DNA from: JAAZBV01 sp964460435
GTDB lineage: Bacteria > Desulfobacterota > DSM-4660 > Desulfatiglandales > HGW-15
Assembly (NCBI GenBank): GCA_964460435.1
Contig: CAYWRH010000001.1
Coordinates: 40,677-104,676 of the forward strand
DNA: 64,000 bases
Direction: 5' to 3'
Made by a program: the position numbers and the translations under genes. Shown here in pieces: positions 36,032 through 44,819 of this stretch (within the stretch, counting starts at the first letter, position 1; every line of letters begins with the position of its first letter). The notes beneath the pieces are model-generated. The model was given only the letters and a program-made list of their open reading frames with translations. It made no database searches and was not told the origin of the DNA.

Positions 36032-38320
36032 ATGGGTATGAAAGAGAGTAAAGAACAAGCGAGCGGACTTAATCTTATTAATAAAAAGTGCATCCTCATA
36101 AGTTCCATATGGACAATCCTGATAGCAACCTTCTGTGTTTTTGCTGTCCATAATCAGAAAAGGCTTACTATAAAATTTGCTGCGATAGAGGCGCTGGCTG
36201 ACTATAATAAGGATATTGCATATCGCAGATGGTCATCCATGCATGGCGGCACCTATGCGCCGGTTACTGATAGAACAAGGCCAAATCCATATCTTAATGA
36301 TATTAAAGAGCGGGATATCTTTACCCCATCAGGTAAAACGCTTACCCTTATCAACCCAGCATATATGACAAGGCAGGTTCACGAGCTTGCAGAAGAATAT
36401 TTTGGCATAAAGGGCCATATCACAAGCCTGAACCCTATCAGGCCAGAGAATGCGCCTCTGCCCTGGGAGGTAAAGGCTCTTGAGGCCTTTGAAAAAGGAG
36501 AGACTGAATATATAAATGTTGATGAGACAGGGCAGGAAAAATATTTCAGGTTTATGCGGCCCATGATCACAGAAAGATCATGCCTTAAATGCCATGCGGC
36601 CCAGGGGTATAAAGAGGGTGATATAAGGGGAGGCATAAGCGTATCAATCCCGCTTTCACGTTATAAGCCCATTGAGAACACCACAATAAAAGCCATTATT
36701 ATTGTCTATACAACAGTATGTTTGCTAGGGCTTGCAGCGCTGGGAATAATCTTTTTTACACGCGGTAAAAATCAATACATACAAAAAACAGCTGATGAGA
36801 AGCTCAGGTTCCAGGCAAAGCTTCTTGATGCAGCGGAACAATCCATCGTGGCAACCGATACAAACGGGAAGATAGTCTACTGTAACCCCTATTCGGAAAA
36901 GATCTACGGATGGAAAAGGTCTGAGGTGATTGGCCATGAGATGCTTAAGCTTATGATCCCAGACGACTACATGGATGAGGCATTTAAAGATCATCTCAGG
37001 ATACTTGAGGGTACGAGCTGGTCAAAGGAGGTTTTTGTAAAGAACCAGTCAGGGAAAATATTTCCTGCCCTTGTAAGCGCTTCGCCAGTCTACAGTGAAA
37101 AGGGAGAAATAACCGGGGGCATAGCCATCTCGATAGATCTTACTGAAAAGAAAAAGCTTGAGGCCCAGCTAGAGCAGACCCAGAAGATGGAGGGGATAGG
37201 AATCCTTGCAGGGGGAATTGCACATGACTTTAATAATATCCTTGCCCCGATTATTTTGCATTCACAGATAGCAATGGATGATATTGGCCCGGATAACCCG
37301 CTTCAGGCAAGCATGAAGGAGATCTATAGGGCGGCAATAAGGGCACGTGAACTTGTAAGACAGATACTCACATTTTCGAGAAAGGGGCAGGATAGCAGGA
37401 TTGTGTTAAGGGCATCACTTGCGGTCAAGGAGGCAATAAAATTTTTAAGATCAACTATCCCTGCCACAATAGAGATAAGGTTCGAAATGAATGCCAATAT
37501 TGACACCATACTGGCAAACCCCACCCATATAAATCAGATTGTGATGAATCTCTGCGCCAATGCTGCCCATGCCATGAAAGAAAAGGGCGGCATAATCACG
37601 ATCACCCTGGATAACGGCGATGAAAAAGATTTAAACAGGCCAGGATGCAATCTTCCTGAAGGGCAATATCTCAGGTTGTCTGTAATGGATACAGGCCCTG
37701 GCATCCCTCCTGATATTCTTGAAAGGATATTTGAACCCTATTTTACCACAAAAGGGCCCGAGGAGGGCACAGGCCTTGGTCTTGCAATAATTCACGGCAT
37801 TGTAAAAAGCTATGAGGGCGGAATCGCGGTGGAAAGCTCTCCTGATACAAAAACAACATTTTTTATATATCTTCCCATCGCCGATGGAGAGGCAGTTATG
37901 GAGGAAGATAAAAAAACAGAGGCTGAAAAGGGCAATGAAAGGGTGCTTTTTGTGGATGATGAGGAGGCTGCTATCCTGGCAATGAAAAAGATACTGGCAA
38001 GACTTGGTTATACAGCGACCACATCAAACAGAAGCCGGGAAGCGCTCAAGATCTTTAAAGAGAACCCTGCCGGGTTTGATCTGCTTATCACAGACATGAC
38101 CATGCCAAAAATGACAGGCTTACAGCTCATAAAGGAGATCAGGGCAATAAGGCCTGATATGCCTGTAATCCTCTGTACAGGATACAGTGACCAGATAGAT
38201 GATCAAAAAATCGAAATGGCAGGCCTGAATGAGTTTCTGATTAAGCCTTTAAGCATGTATGATATTGCAGGCGCTATCCGGAGGGCGCTTAAGAATAATA
38301 AGGTACAGGCTGATAATTGA
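36032..38320 (+). CDS. Haem-sensing (DUF3365) hybrid histidine kinase
   Basis: A 762-residue sensor. One helix at about 23-43 is followed by a periplasmic DUF3365/Tll0287-like domain ending with the c-type haem motif ERSCLKCHAAQ (Cys 184, Cys 187, His 188), then a second helix (about 228-250). In the cytoplasm follow a PAS domain (LLDAAEQSIVATDTNGKIVY), HisKA with phospho-acceptor His 398 in GGIAHDFNNIL, the ATPase motifs NAAHAMKEKG, DTGPGIPPD and GTGLGLAIIHG, and a C-terminal receiver with Asp 688 (LLITDMTMPKMTG). AGAGG lies 8 bases upstream of the start. It likely senses redox state or a gas through the haem. No separate regulator gene is adjacent. Confidence 0.92.
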   Translation: MGMKESKEQASGLNLINKKCILISSIWTILIATFCVFAVHNQKRLTIKFAAIEALADYNKDIAYRRWSSMHGGTYAPVTDRTRPNPYLNDIKERDIFTPSGKTLTLINPAYMTRQVHELAEEYFGIKGHITSLNPIRPENAPLPWEVKALEAFEKGETEYINVDETGQEKYFRFMRPMITERSCLKCHAAQGYKEGDIRGGISVSIPLSRYKPIENTTIKAIIIVYTTVCLLGLAALGIIFFTRGKNQYIQKTADEKLRFQAKLLDAAEQSIVATDTNGKIVYCNPYSEKIYGWKRSEVIGHEMLKLMIPDDYMDEAFKDHLRILEGTSWSKEVFVKNQSGKIFPALVSASPVYSEKGEITGGIAISIDLTEKKKLEAQLEQTQKMEGIGILAGGIAHDFNNILAPIILHSQIAMDDIGPDNPLQASMKEIYRAAIRARELVRQILTFSRKGQDSRIVLRASLAVKEAIKFLRSTIPATIEIRFEMNANIDTILANPTHINQIVMNLCANAAHAMKEKGGIITITLDNGDEKDLNRPGCNLPEGQYLRLSVMDTGPGIPPDILERIFEPYFTTKGPEEGTGLGLAIIHGIVKSYEGGIAVESSPDTKTTFFIYLPIADGEAVMEEDKKTEAEKGNERVLFVDDEEAAILAMKKILARLGYTATTSNRSREALKIFKENPAGFDLLITDMTMPKMTGLQLIKEIRAIRPDMPVILCTGYSDQIDDQKIEMAGLNEFLIKPLSMYDIAGAIRRALKNNKVQADN

Positions 38321-38520
38321 AGATGGCAAAGGACAAAGCGGGCCAAAAGAGAACTATTATAAACCCTATATAATACTACACACTGTGACACGAGGCTGTG
38401 GCATCAAAATCGGCTGCTTGTGATAAACCAGCGGCATTACTGAGATTAAACAAATTAAATGTACTCTGCAAAAGATAGTTCGAGCCCAAAATCTGACATC
38501 AAAACAATTATCCAATGCCT

Positions 38521-39792
38521 TTAAATAAGCGAATCTTCGAACAGAAGCTCCCAATATGGGAGGCACTGCACCGTGGTTTTCTCCAATACTGTCTTTTGAT
38601 TAAGTGTTTTATTAATAACGTATGCGTATTCAGGATGATATCTTTCAATGAATCCGCGTAATGATCGCTGTATCTCTATTTTTTTCATATCGCGATACTT
38701 AACCTCAACAGGTGTCGTCCTATCACCGATCCGAATAATAAAGTCCACCTCTGCCCTATCTTTTGTGCGCCAGTAGTGGATCAAGGCATCAGCCAGGGGA
38801 AAACGTTCCTTAAGCATGGAATGAATCATTGCCTGGAATGCAAAACCTGCTTCTCTTTCCACTATGTTCCCGAAGCTCCCTGATGCAAAATTTCGCAGAC
38901 CGATATCATTAAAATAATAGACCGGGGCCTTGGTTATCTCTTTTCTAATGTTGGTGAACCATGGCGTTACTTTTTGAATGATATAGGTCTTTTCCAGATA
39001 CCAGAGGTAGTTCTTTACAGTAGCCAGAGAGACGCCCAGGGTAGAAGACAGTTCAGAATGGTTGACCATGTTCCCTGACTGGCTGGCAAGTATCCTTACA
39101 AGGTTGCTGAATACATCAGTTTTTTCTACACGCAGGAGATAGACAATATCCTTTTCCAGATAACTGCGGTAGATTTCGTTTATCACTGCGAGCTTTTCCG
39201 TATGGGTATCAGCTAGTATAACCCTAGGGTAACCGCCATATGTGATGTATTCCCTGAAAAGTTGTTCTCTCTTTGCCGGTTCAATGCGATAAAATTCCTT
39301 TAGATTATCTGTATAATGATATTCTGTCTTAAAATCGGTGAATTCACTGAAGCTGACAGTTGAAAGCTCAAACATCCTCTTTCTTCCAGCTAAAGACTCA
39401 CTGATTTTTTCCTTTAGTTCTATGCTTCCTGAACCTGAAACAACAAATTTACATGGAGGCCCCTGATCATATATACCTTTAAGAAACAGGCCTGCATTTT
39501 CTTTGCGCTGAATTTCATCAATAAAAACAATGCCGCCGCTTTTGCCAAACTCCAGACCTACCTTTTGAAGAAGTGCCGCCTGTGAAGAGAGATGTTTAAA
39601 GTCCTCTTCAAAATCCAGATTGAGCCACAGGGTTTTTTGTCCCCTTGCGCGGAGTTCCGCTTCAATCTTTTTAAGCAGGGTAGTCTTGCCGGATTGGCGA
39701 GGCCCTACCAACAGGGTAATCTCCGGATGATCAAGGTGCGCTGACAATTGGGTTAATATTTTTCGCCTTATATATGCATTATTTTCAACCAT
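38521..39792 (-). CDS. AAA_14/DUF4143 ATPase
   Basis: A 423-residue protein. The N-terminal AAA domain has Walker A LLVGPRQSGKTTLLKK (about 30-45) and Walker B GGIVFIDEIQRKEN. The middle has FSEFTDFKTEYHYTDNLKEF, and after a winged-helix-like segment (MVNHSELSSTLGVSLATVKN) comes the C-terminal DUF4143 domain with the nuclease-like core YWRTKDRAEVDFIIR and TTPVEVKYRD. Such genes are widespread, usually single and mobile-associated; suggested roles in defence or toxin biology are unproven. It is flanked by 200 non-coding bases (38321-38520), where I see nothing certain. Confidence 0.9.
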   Translation of the reverse strand: MVENNAYIRRKILTQLSAHLDHPEITLLVGPRQSGKTTLLKKIEAELRARGQKTLWLNLDFEEDFKHLSSQAALLQKVGLEFGKSGGIVFIDEIQRKENAGLFLKGIYDQGPPCKFVVSGSGSIELKEKISESLAGRKRMFELSTVSFSEFTDFKTEYHYTDNLKEFYRIEPAKREQLFREYITYGGYPRVILADTHTEKLAVINEIYRSYLEKDIVYLLRVEKTDVFSNLVRILASQSGNMVNHSELSSTLGVSLATVKNYLWYLEKTYIIQKVTPWFTNIRKEITKAPVYYFNDIGLRNFASGSFGNIVEREAGFAFQAMIHSMLKERFPLADALIHYWRTKDRAEVDFIIRIGDRTTPVEVKYRDMKKIEIQRSLRGFIERYHPEYAYVINKTLNQKTVLEKTTVQCLPYWELLFEDSLI

Positions 39793-39836
39793 ACATTAAT
39801 TTTAGTACGAGAAAATATAAAGTCAAATAAAAATAA

Positions 39837-42122
39837 TTAATCACTTTTTGTGACCTGCTCTGGCCTGATACCCTTCGTATTGCCGGCGAGCAATCTATTC
39901 ACGGTTACAATATAGTCAGTGTTCTGGCAGGGTTTGGATAGATGGTCTATATATGGATCATTCTCTTTCAGGTTCTTGATGGATTCCAGAAATTCAAGAT
40001 TCCCTGACAAGAAGAGAATTGGGATGGCGCTATTCTTTCTGCGGATATGGAGATAGATGTCCATGCCATTCAGATCGCCGGGTAAAATATAGTCGAGACT
40101 TATCAGGTCGTAGCTGTTTTCTTCAAAGAGAGATATTGCATGTCTGCCATTTACTGCAATGGTTACCTCATGCATACAGGGTGGCTGGGAAAGTATATGG
40201 TGTTGAACCCTGGAGATGGATATCTCGTCTTCCACAATCAAAATACGCTTTCCGCAAGAGAAAAGATTATCCCGTATCTTTTCTATTTCAGGCGCAGTCA
40301 GCTCCTGTTTAATCAGGGGCAGGGTCAAGACCACGCGTGTATATTCGCCGAATCTGGAGTCAACGGAAATGCTGCCCTTATGCTGTTGTATATACTTTTT
40401 GATGTTTGACATCCCATAACCGGTTCCCTTGATGCCGGGTTTGTAGGAACCGGTAATGTCTTTGTTCCCCTTCAGGGTAAATGAGGGGGTGAAGATATCT
40501 TCAAGATGATTTTCAGGGATGCCGCACCCGTTGTCATAGACTTCAATGGAAAATTCATCTTCCGAGAAGCTGGTTTTAATGGATATTTGCGGATCGGTTT
40601 TGAGGCCTAATGCATGGATGCTATTTTGAATCAAATTTACAAGGGAATGTTCAATCATCCCCGGGTCAGCAAGCAGCAGGGGCGCATTATCCTGAAGGTC
40701 AGTATTTACGCAAATGCCGGCTAGGTCCTTTTTCATTAAATTCAGGACCAGTTCAATAACACTGTTTACATTAAAATATTCATGCCTGGGTTCCTGATCC
40801 TTGGCGAATGCCACAAGATTTTTAGTTAAATTCTTCCCCCGAATGGTCTGGTCAAAGATGATTTGCAGAATATTTTTTATTTCGGCATCTTTGCACTGGT
40901 CAAGGGCCAGTTCCGAATTCCCCATGATAACGCCAAGGATATTGTTAAAATCATGGGCCATCTTCCCGGCCACTTCCCCTACCAGCGCCTGTTTGGCCTG
41001 ATCTGCGGCGATTTTTTGCGCCTGTTGCTTCTCGCGCTGGGCCACTACCTTATCGGTAATATTGTGGCTGATTCCACGATAACCGGTGAGACATCCAGCC
41101 TCGTCAAGGCATGGCAGCGCTGTGGTTTCAAAAATGACCGTGTTCCTCCCTTTGTCATACGCTTTATGGACAAAGGCATCCACAGGCCTTAATGTTCGTG
41201 CTATATCGGCAAACACCTGTTCCATTGAGGCTAAGTCATCTTCATGAGCGAACCTGAAAGGCTTCTCTCCCAGTATTTCTGAATATGTGTAACCCAATAC
41301 CTCCAGGACGTTTTTGCTGATAAAGGTGAAGCGATAACTGGTATCCAGTTCCCAGACGATGAGGCTTGTGTTCTCTACTACAAGACGGTATTTTTCTTCT
41401 GTCAGCCGGATGGTGTCCATCATGCCGGCAATAGTGTTGCTTAAATATTCAAAAAGATCCACACCCTTGTAATCAGGCTTCTTCTGTCGCTCAATACTGG
41501 AGATGATTGCCCTGCTTGGACCGTGAATGGATCGGGTTACAAAAAAGATCAAAAGCAGCGCAATCATTACAAGTGAGCCGATAGTCAACAGTTGCAGCAG
41601 TTTTATCTTGTTAATCAGTTTTGCATAGAGCTGCGCATCTCTGATGATAACAAACTGCCATTTCCAGGGTGAAAAATCATTGGCAAAGACAAAATACTCC
41701 TTGTTATTAATGGTTTTTGAAATCGGAATCACAGCAGGTTCTGCCTCTATGCTCAGTGAATGCGGGTCACCCGGCACCTCAGTCTGAAAAATGATCTCAT
41801 TGCTGCTGCGGTCCAGCACAAAGCCCTTATGGCCTTCACGGGAAAAGTAGTCTTCGATCTGTTCCAGTGTCCTTGCCTTGTTTATGATAACAGCGCCAGG
41901 GTCGTCAGCCATACGTGACAGGAGCAGATTATCGAAATTGGTGTTGCATATATTATAGATCCTTCTGGATTCTGAAATCATATCAGTCTGTATCTGATTT
42001 TGGGCAAAGTCAGAGAGGGTGGTGGAGACAAAGAAGTAGATAATGCCGCCAAGGATAAGAATAGGCAACAAGATAGCAAGGGTGATCCTTAATGTCAGGT
42101 TTCTGGTAAATGAAAAAATCAT
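39837..42122 (-). CDS. Hybrid histidine kinase paired with a solute-binding protein
   Basis: A 761-residue kinase. Start at ATG 42122, with AGGTGA upstream; a start at 42152 would overlap the upstream gene. Two helices (about 10-33 and 180-200) frame a periplasmic Cache-like sensor; then PAS/PAC (YRLVVENTSLIVWELDTSYR to YRGISHNITDKV), HisKA with His in GKMAHDFNNILG, ATPase motifs (NSIHALG, DNGCGIPENH, GTGYGMSNIKKY) and a C-terminal receiver with Asp in YDLISLDYILPGD. It lies 7 bases after the solute-binding-protein gene and must share its promoter, suggesting that the ligand-bound protein is its signal. Confidence 0.9.
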   Translation of the reverse strand: MIFSFTRNLTLRITLAILLPILILGGIIYFFVSTTLSDFAQNQIQTDMISESRRIYNICNTNFDNLLLSRMADDPGAVIINKARTLEQIEDYFSREGHKGFVLDRSSNEIIFQTEVPGDPHSLSIEAEPAVIPISKTINNKEYFVFANDFSPWKWQFVIIRDAQLYAKLINKIKLLQLLTIGSLVMIALLLIFFVTRSIHGPSRAIISSIERQKKPDYKGVDLFEYLSNTIAGMMDTIRLTEEKYRLVVENTSLIVWELDTSYRFTFISKNVLEVLGYTYSEILGEKPFRFAHEDDLASMEQVFADIARTLRPVDAFVHKAYDKGRNTVIFETTALPCLDEAGCLTGYRGISHNITDKVVAQREKQQAQKIAADQAKQALVGEVAGKMAHDFNNILGVIMGNSELALDQCKDAEIKNILQIIFDQTIRGKNLTKNLVAFAKDQEPRHEYFNVNSVIELVLNLMKKDLAGICVNTDLQDNAPLLLADPGMIEHSLVNLIQNSIHALGLKTDPQISIKTSFSEDEFSIEVYDNGCGIPENHLEDIFTPSFTLKGNKDITGSYKPGIKGTGYGMSNIKKYIQQHKGSISVDSRFGEYTRVVLTLPLIKQELTAPEIEKIRDNLFSCGKRILIVEDEISISRVQHHILSQPPCMHEVTIAVNGRHAISLFEENSYDLISLDYILPGDLNGMDIYLHIRRKNSAIPILFLSGNLEFLESIKNLKENDPYIDHLSKPCQNTDYIVTVNRLLAGNTKGIRPEQVTKSD

Positions 42123-42129
42123 TATAGTC

Positions 42130-43296
42130 TCACCTGCTGAAAACCGGTTCAACTGTTTGAATCTCTATTGGCCAGACCACCTGTTTTTTATTCTTTTGCC
42201 ACTGGATAATCATTGGAAACTGCCGGATCTGTTTGCCGGACTTGTCTACGCCATAGTATCCTATTAAGGTGAGGGTGTTCATTGTTTGAAAAACCTGTCT
42301 CAAATCTTCACGGTCAAGACTCCTGGTTCTTTCCACAGCCTGCTCAATAATCATGCATGCCGCATAGGCATTGGCCGCATGGTAAGAGGGTTCCTGTTTG
42401 TACCTTTCAGTGAACAGTTGAGTGAATTCCTTGCTGAACACATATTTATCTGAGATGCCGGCCTCCCAGTAAGAAGATGTAAATGTCAGCTCTGCATCCT
42501 TCCCAAGGATGTCATGAAACTCGCTTAGGGCAGGGCCCACAGAAGCATAGTAGGCTTTGGGATACCAGTTCATCTGTTTGAGGGCCTTTCGCATATTGAC
42601 TGATTCATCAAGATGTCCGCATACGATAACAGCATCAGGATCAGATTTTTGTACATCCGTTGAAAATCGCAGAAGGTCTTTTGTCCCCTTTTTAAATTGA
42701 TTCAAATAGACAGTCTCCAGGGCAAGCCGTTTGGCCCATTTTTGAGTGTTTCTGGCCAGTGTGACGGAAAAGGAGTCGTCAGCGCTAAGAATGGCTATGC
42801 GCCTAAATTTATAATGGACAAGCAATTCAAGAAAGCCAACGGTATATTTGCTTGCAGGCGGGGTAAGGCCAAAGGCATATTTAAAGCCATGTTCCCAGAT
42901 CTGATCTGCTGATCCAGCGGGCAGCAGTGTCGGATATTTATGCCTTTCGACAACAGGCATGATTGCTTCGCAAATGATGCTGGAATAGGGGCCGATTACC
43001 AGGTCAACACGATCCTTCTCAATGAGTCTGGTATAATTGCCCTTTGCCTTCTCCTCTAAGCTTTGGTCATCCAGGATAATCAGGTTGACCTTCCTGCCCA
43101 GCAGGCCGCCTTTGGCATTTACTGTATCCTGCCAGAGATCATAACTCTTTTTTTGCATATTGCCGAAAGGCGCATATTTACCCGTAAGAGAAAGGGAGAT
43201 GCCGATATTAACCTGCTGCTGGTCTGCAAATATGTATGAAGTTAAAAAGGGAAGATACAATAAGATTATAAGAAGAATGCGCATGGGCATGCTCAT
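42130..43296 (-). CDS. Periplasmic solute-binding protein (Peripla_BP_6/LivK-like)
   Basis: A 388-residue exported protein: signal peptide LLIILLYLPFLTSYIFA, then VNIGISLSLTGKYAPFGNMQ, LIEKDRVDLVIGPYSSIICE and YHAANAYAACMIIEQAVERT, typical of branched-chain amino acid/amide receptors. The start is one of three in-frame ATGs (43296, 43290, 43284). No ABC permease or ATPase gene is nearby, and the next gene is a hybrid histidine kinase. A role as the extracellular sensor for that kinase rather than transport is therefore likely. A consensus promoter lies upstream. Confidence 0.88.
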   Translation of the reverse strand: MSMPMRILLIILLYLPFLTSYIFADQQQVNIGISLSLTGKYAPFGNMQKKSYDLWQDTVNAKGGLLGRKVNLIILDDQSLEEKAKGNYTRLIEKDRVDLVIGPYSSIICEAIMPVVERHKYPTLLPAGSADQIWEHGFKYAFGLTPPASKYTVGFLELLVHYKFRRIAILSADDSFSVTLARNTQKWAKRLALETVYLNQFKKGTKDLLRFSTDVQKSDPDAVIVCGHLDESVNMRKALKQMNWYPKAYYASVGPALSEFHDILGKDAELTFTSSYWEAGISDKYVFSKEFTQLFTERYKQEPSYHAANAYAACMIIEQAVERTRSLDREDLRQVFQTMNTLTLIGYYGVDKSGKQIRQFPMIIQWQKNKKQVVWPIEIQTVEPVFSR

Positions 43297-43348
43297 TAGC
43301 CAAGTTAGAGGTCGTTATTTTTTTTAAAAAAACCTTTTTCAGAGAGGA

Positions 43349-43377
43349 AGTATATGGAGTCAGGCGATCTATGTCAA
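43349..43377 (-). promoter_or_regulatory. Consensus sigma-70 promoter of the binding-protein/kinase operon
   Basis: On the minus strand TTGACA (43377-43372) and TATACT (43354-43349) are separated by exactly 17 bases, about 52 bases before the ATG at 43296. Near-consensus boxes suggest strong constitutive expression of the binding protein. Confidence 0.65.
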
Positions 43378-43380
43378 ATT

Positions 43381-43412
43381 GAAAATCACCGCATTATAGT
43401 GCAGTGATTTTC
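43381..43412 (-). terminator. Hairpin after the RdgC-like operon
   Basis: Nine-base perfect arms GAAAATCAC/GTGATTTTC with a 14-base loop lie 22 bases past the stop of the upstream operon and just before the consensus promoter. The downstream T-content is weak (AATTTG), so termination is possible but not certain; it could also be an operator. Confidence 0.35.
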
Positions 43413-43433
43413 AGCAGACAAAAAGACAAATAT

Positions 43434-43958
43434 CTATTCCTTCACCTGTGAAATCCAGTTTAAAAGTGCAGGCTTAACAGACTCATTCCATGCAGGCGAA
43501 AGCCTGAGGTCTATGAACTCAGCATATATGGCATCAAGGGCAGATATGGCCTGCTCAATGAGGAACATCTTTTCATAGAAGATCCCCTCAGGGTCTTCCT
43601 TTATATCCTGTTTTACCTTGGGTGTCTTAAGGGTCTTAAGGTTCATCCACTCTGAATCAAGTGTAAATGAGTATTCATTCTCCTCTACCTTGAGCCTTAG
43701 CTGGCTCTCTGTAACCTGCTTTTTTTCCATCAGGGCAAAGCGGGCCTCCTTGAGGTTGAGGTTGTCGCCGGTAAAGACTATCTTTTCTGTTCCCTCATCG
43801 TCATCGTGCCTGAGCACAATCTTTTTATCCACCCAGAGTTCTACATCCCCCTCCTCAAGCTTGTATGTCCCGCCATTTACCTCACTGTTATACCAGAGCC
43901 ATAACAGAAACTCCCTTGCCAGGAACTCGGTCTCTTTTACTTTTTCTATGAGCAGCAT
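43434..43958 (-). CDS. Companion protein of the RdgC-like gene
   Basis: A 174-residue soluble protein. The start is ATG 43958, one base after the RdgC-like stop, with AAAGGA upstream; a longer frame to 44147 only shadows the upstream gene. It contains EFLLWLWYNSEVNGG, VELWVDKKIVLRHDD, EARFALMEKKQVTESQLRL and EDPEGIFYEKMFLIEQAI. I have the impression of the same pair, RdgC-like then this protein, in deltaproteobacteria, where the two may also be one gene. Role unknown, presumably linked to the recombination function of RdgC. Confidence 0.6.
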   Translation of the reverse strand: MLLIEKVKETEFLAREFLLWLWYNSEVNGGTYKLEEGDVELWVDKKIVLRHDDDEGTEKIVFTGDNLNLKEARFALMEKKQVTESQLRLKVEENEYSFTLDSEWMNLKTLKTPKVKQDIKEDPEGIFYEKMFLIEQAISALDAIYAEFIDLRLSPAWNESVKPALLNWISQVKE

Positions 43959-43959
43959 G

Positions 43960-44583
43960 CTATCCTTTGACTCCTGTAATGGAATAGGCAAGCCCTTCAA
44001 GCAGGTCAGGCTGTTTTCCCCTGTTATCAAGCCCCCTTGCGGCAATGAGCCAGGGGTAGAGGCTGCCGATCTTGATATTAAAGCACTTATGGAAAAATGA
44101 TGCGAACTCATCGCAGACCTTATGGCTGGCAGCGCCAAAGAGCACATAACCCTTTTCGAGGTTCCAGATCACATCATAGGTCTTTGCGACAGGTATGGCC
44201 CGTTTTATAAGGGCGACCCTTGTCATCTCCCTTATGTCATTTCTCTTTTCCTTTGGAAGATATTCCAGCCCCTCCATGTCAAGGACCTTTTTTTCAGCCT
44301 CAAGGGAGAATTGTTTCAGGGCCTTGGCAGGGACATTTCTTGTGTCAATTCGCCATGTCAGGGCCAGGTAGGGCTCCTTAAGATACTGCATCCTGTTGAA
44401 ATTATGGTCAAACATGTCAAGGATATTGACCCAGCCGATCGCCTTTTCCGCATCAGATGATTCATCAAACCCTTTAAAGGCATATCTTTGAATCAGCGCC
44501 GGAAAGGTCTCAAGGTAGTTTGCCGGCAGAGGATCTTCAAGTATGTATCGTGTAAGGCTGGATGACCCGTTTATTAAACCCAT
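43960..44583 (-). CDS. rdgC: RdgC-like recombination-associated protein
   Basis: A 207-residue protein preceded by CAGGGG. Segments AIGWVNILDMFDHNFNRMQY, TWRIDTRNVPAKALKQFSLE, IREMTRVALIKRAIPVAKTY and YDVIWNLEKGYVLFGAASHK follow the RdgC pattern. It is shorter than E. coli RdgC (303 residues); the missing part may be the separate downstream gene. RdgC binds double-stranded DNA and modulates RecA. Family call moderate. Confidence 0.6.
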   Translation of the reverse strand: MGLINGSSSLTRYILEDPLPANYLETFPALIQRYAFKGFDESSDAEKAIGWVNILDMFDHNFNRMQYLKEPYLALTWRIDTRNVPAKALKQFSLEAEKKVLDMEGLEYLPKEKRNDIREMTRVALIKRAIPVAKTYDVIWNLEKGYVLFGAASHKVCDEFASFFHKCFNIKIGSLYPWLIAARGLDNRGKQPDLLEGLAYSITGVKG

Positions 44584-44819
44584 TTTTTACCCCTGATAAC
44601 AATAAATAAAACCATGAAAAAATAATCGTCCGTAAGAATCCTGATAGCTTGTTCTCACGGACGAAAGCAAGGGACACCATTAGCAAAGAAAAAGAGCTTA
44701 TGTCAACAATTATAGATAAAGATATGAGGTTTACAGTAGACGACCTGTGCAGCACAGGGTTTAAAAAATTTCCTCCAGAGAGAACAGAAAACCCTTTTAA
44801 TAGCTATTTCATAATGCAG
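44584..44819. other. Intergenic region with two stem-loops
   Basis: No gene recognised. CGTCCGT (44627-44633) and ACGGACG (44657-44663) form a perfect 7-base stem with a 23-base loop, about 45 bases upstream of the RdgC-like start. CCTGTG/CACAGG at 44744-44758 is a tight second hairpin downstream of the TolC gene on the other side. Confidence 0.4.

Noticed and set aside
43960..44147. N-terminal extension of the RdgC companion protein
   Set aside because: The Ser/Ala-rich stretch is an out-of-frame reading of the RdgC-like gene; the ATG at 43958 has a ribosome site.
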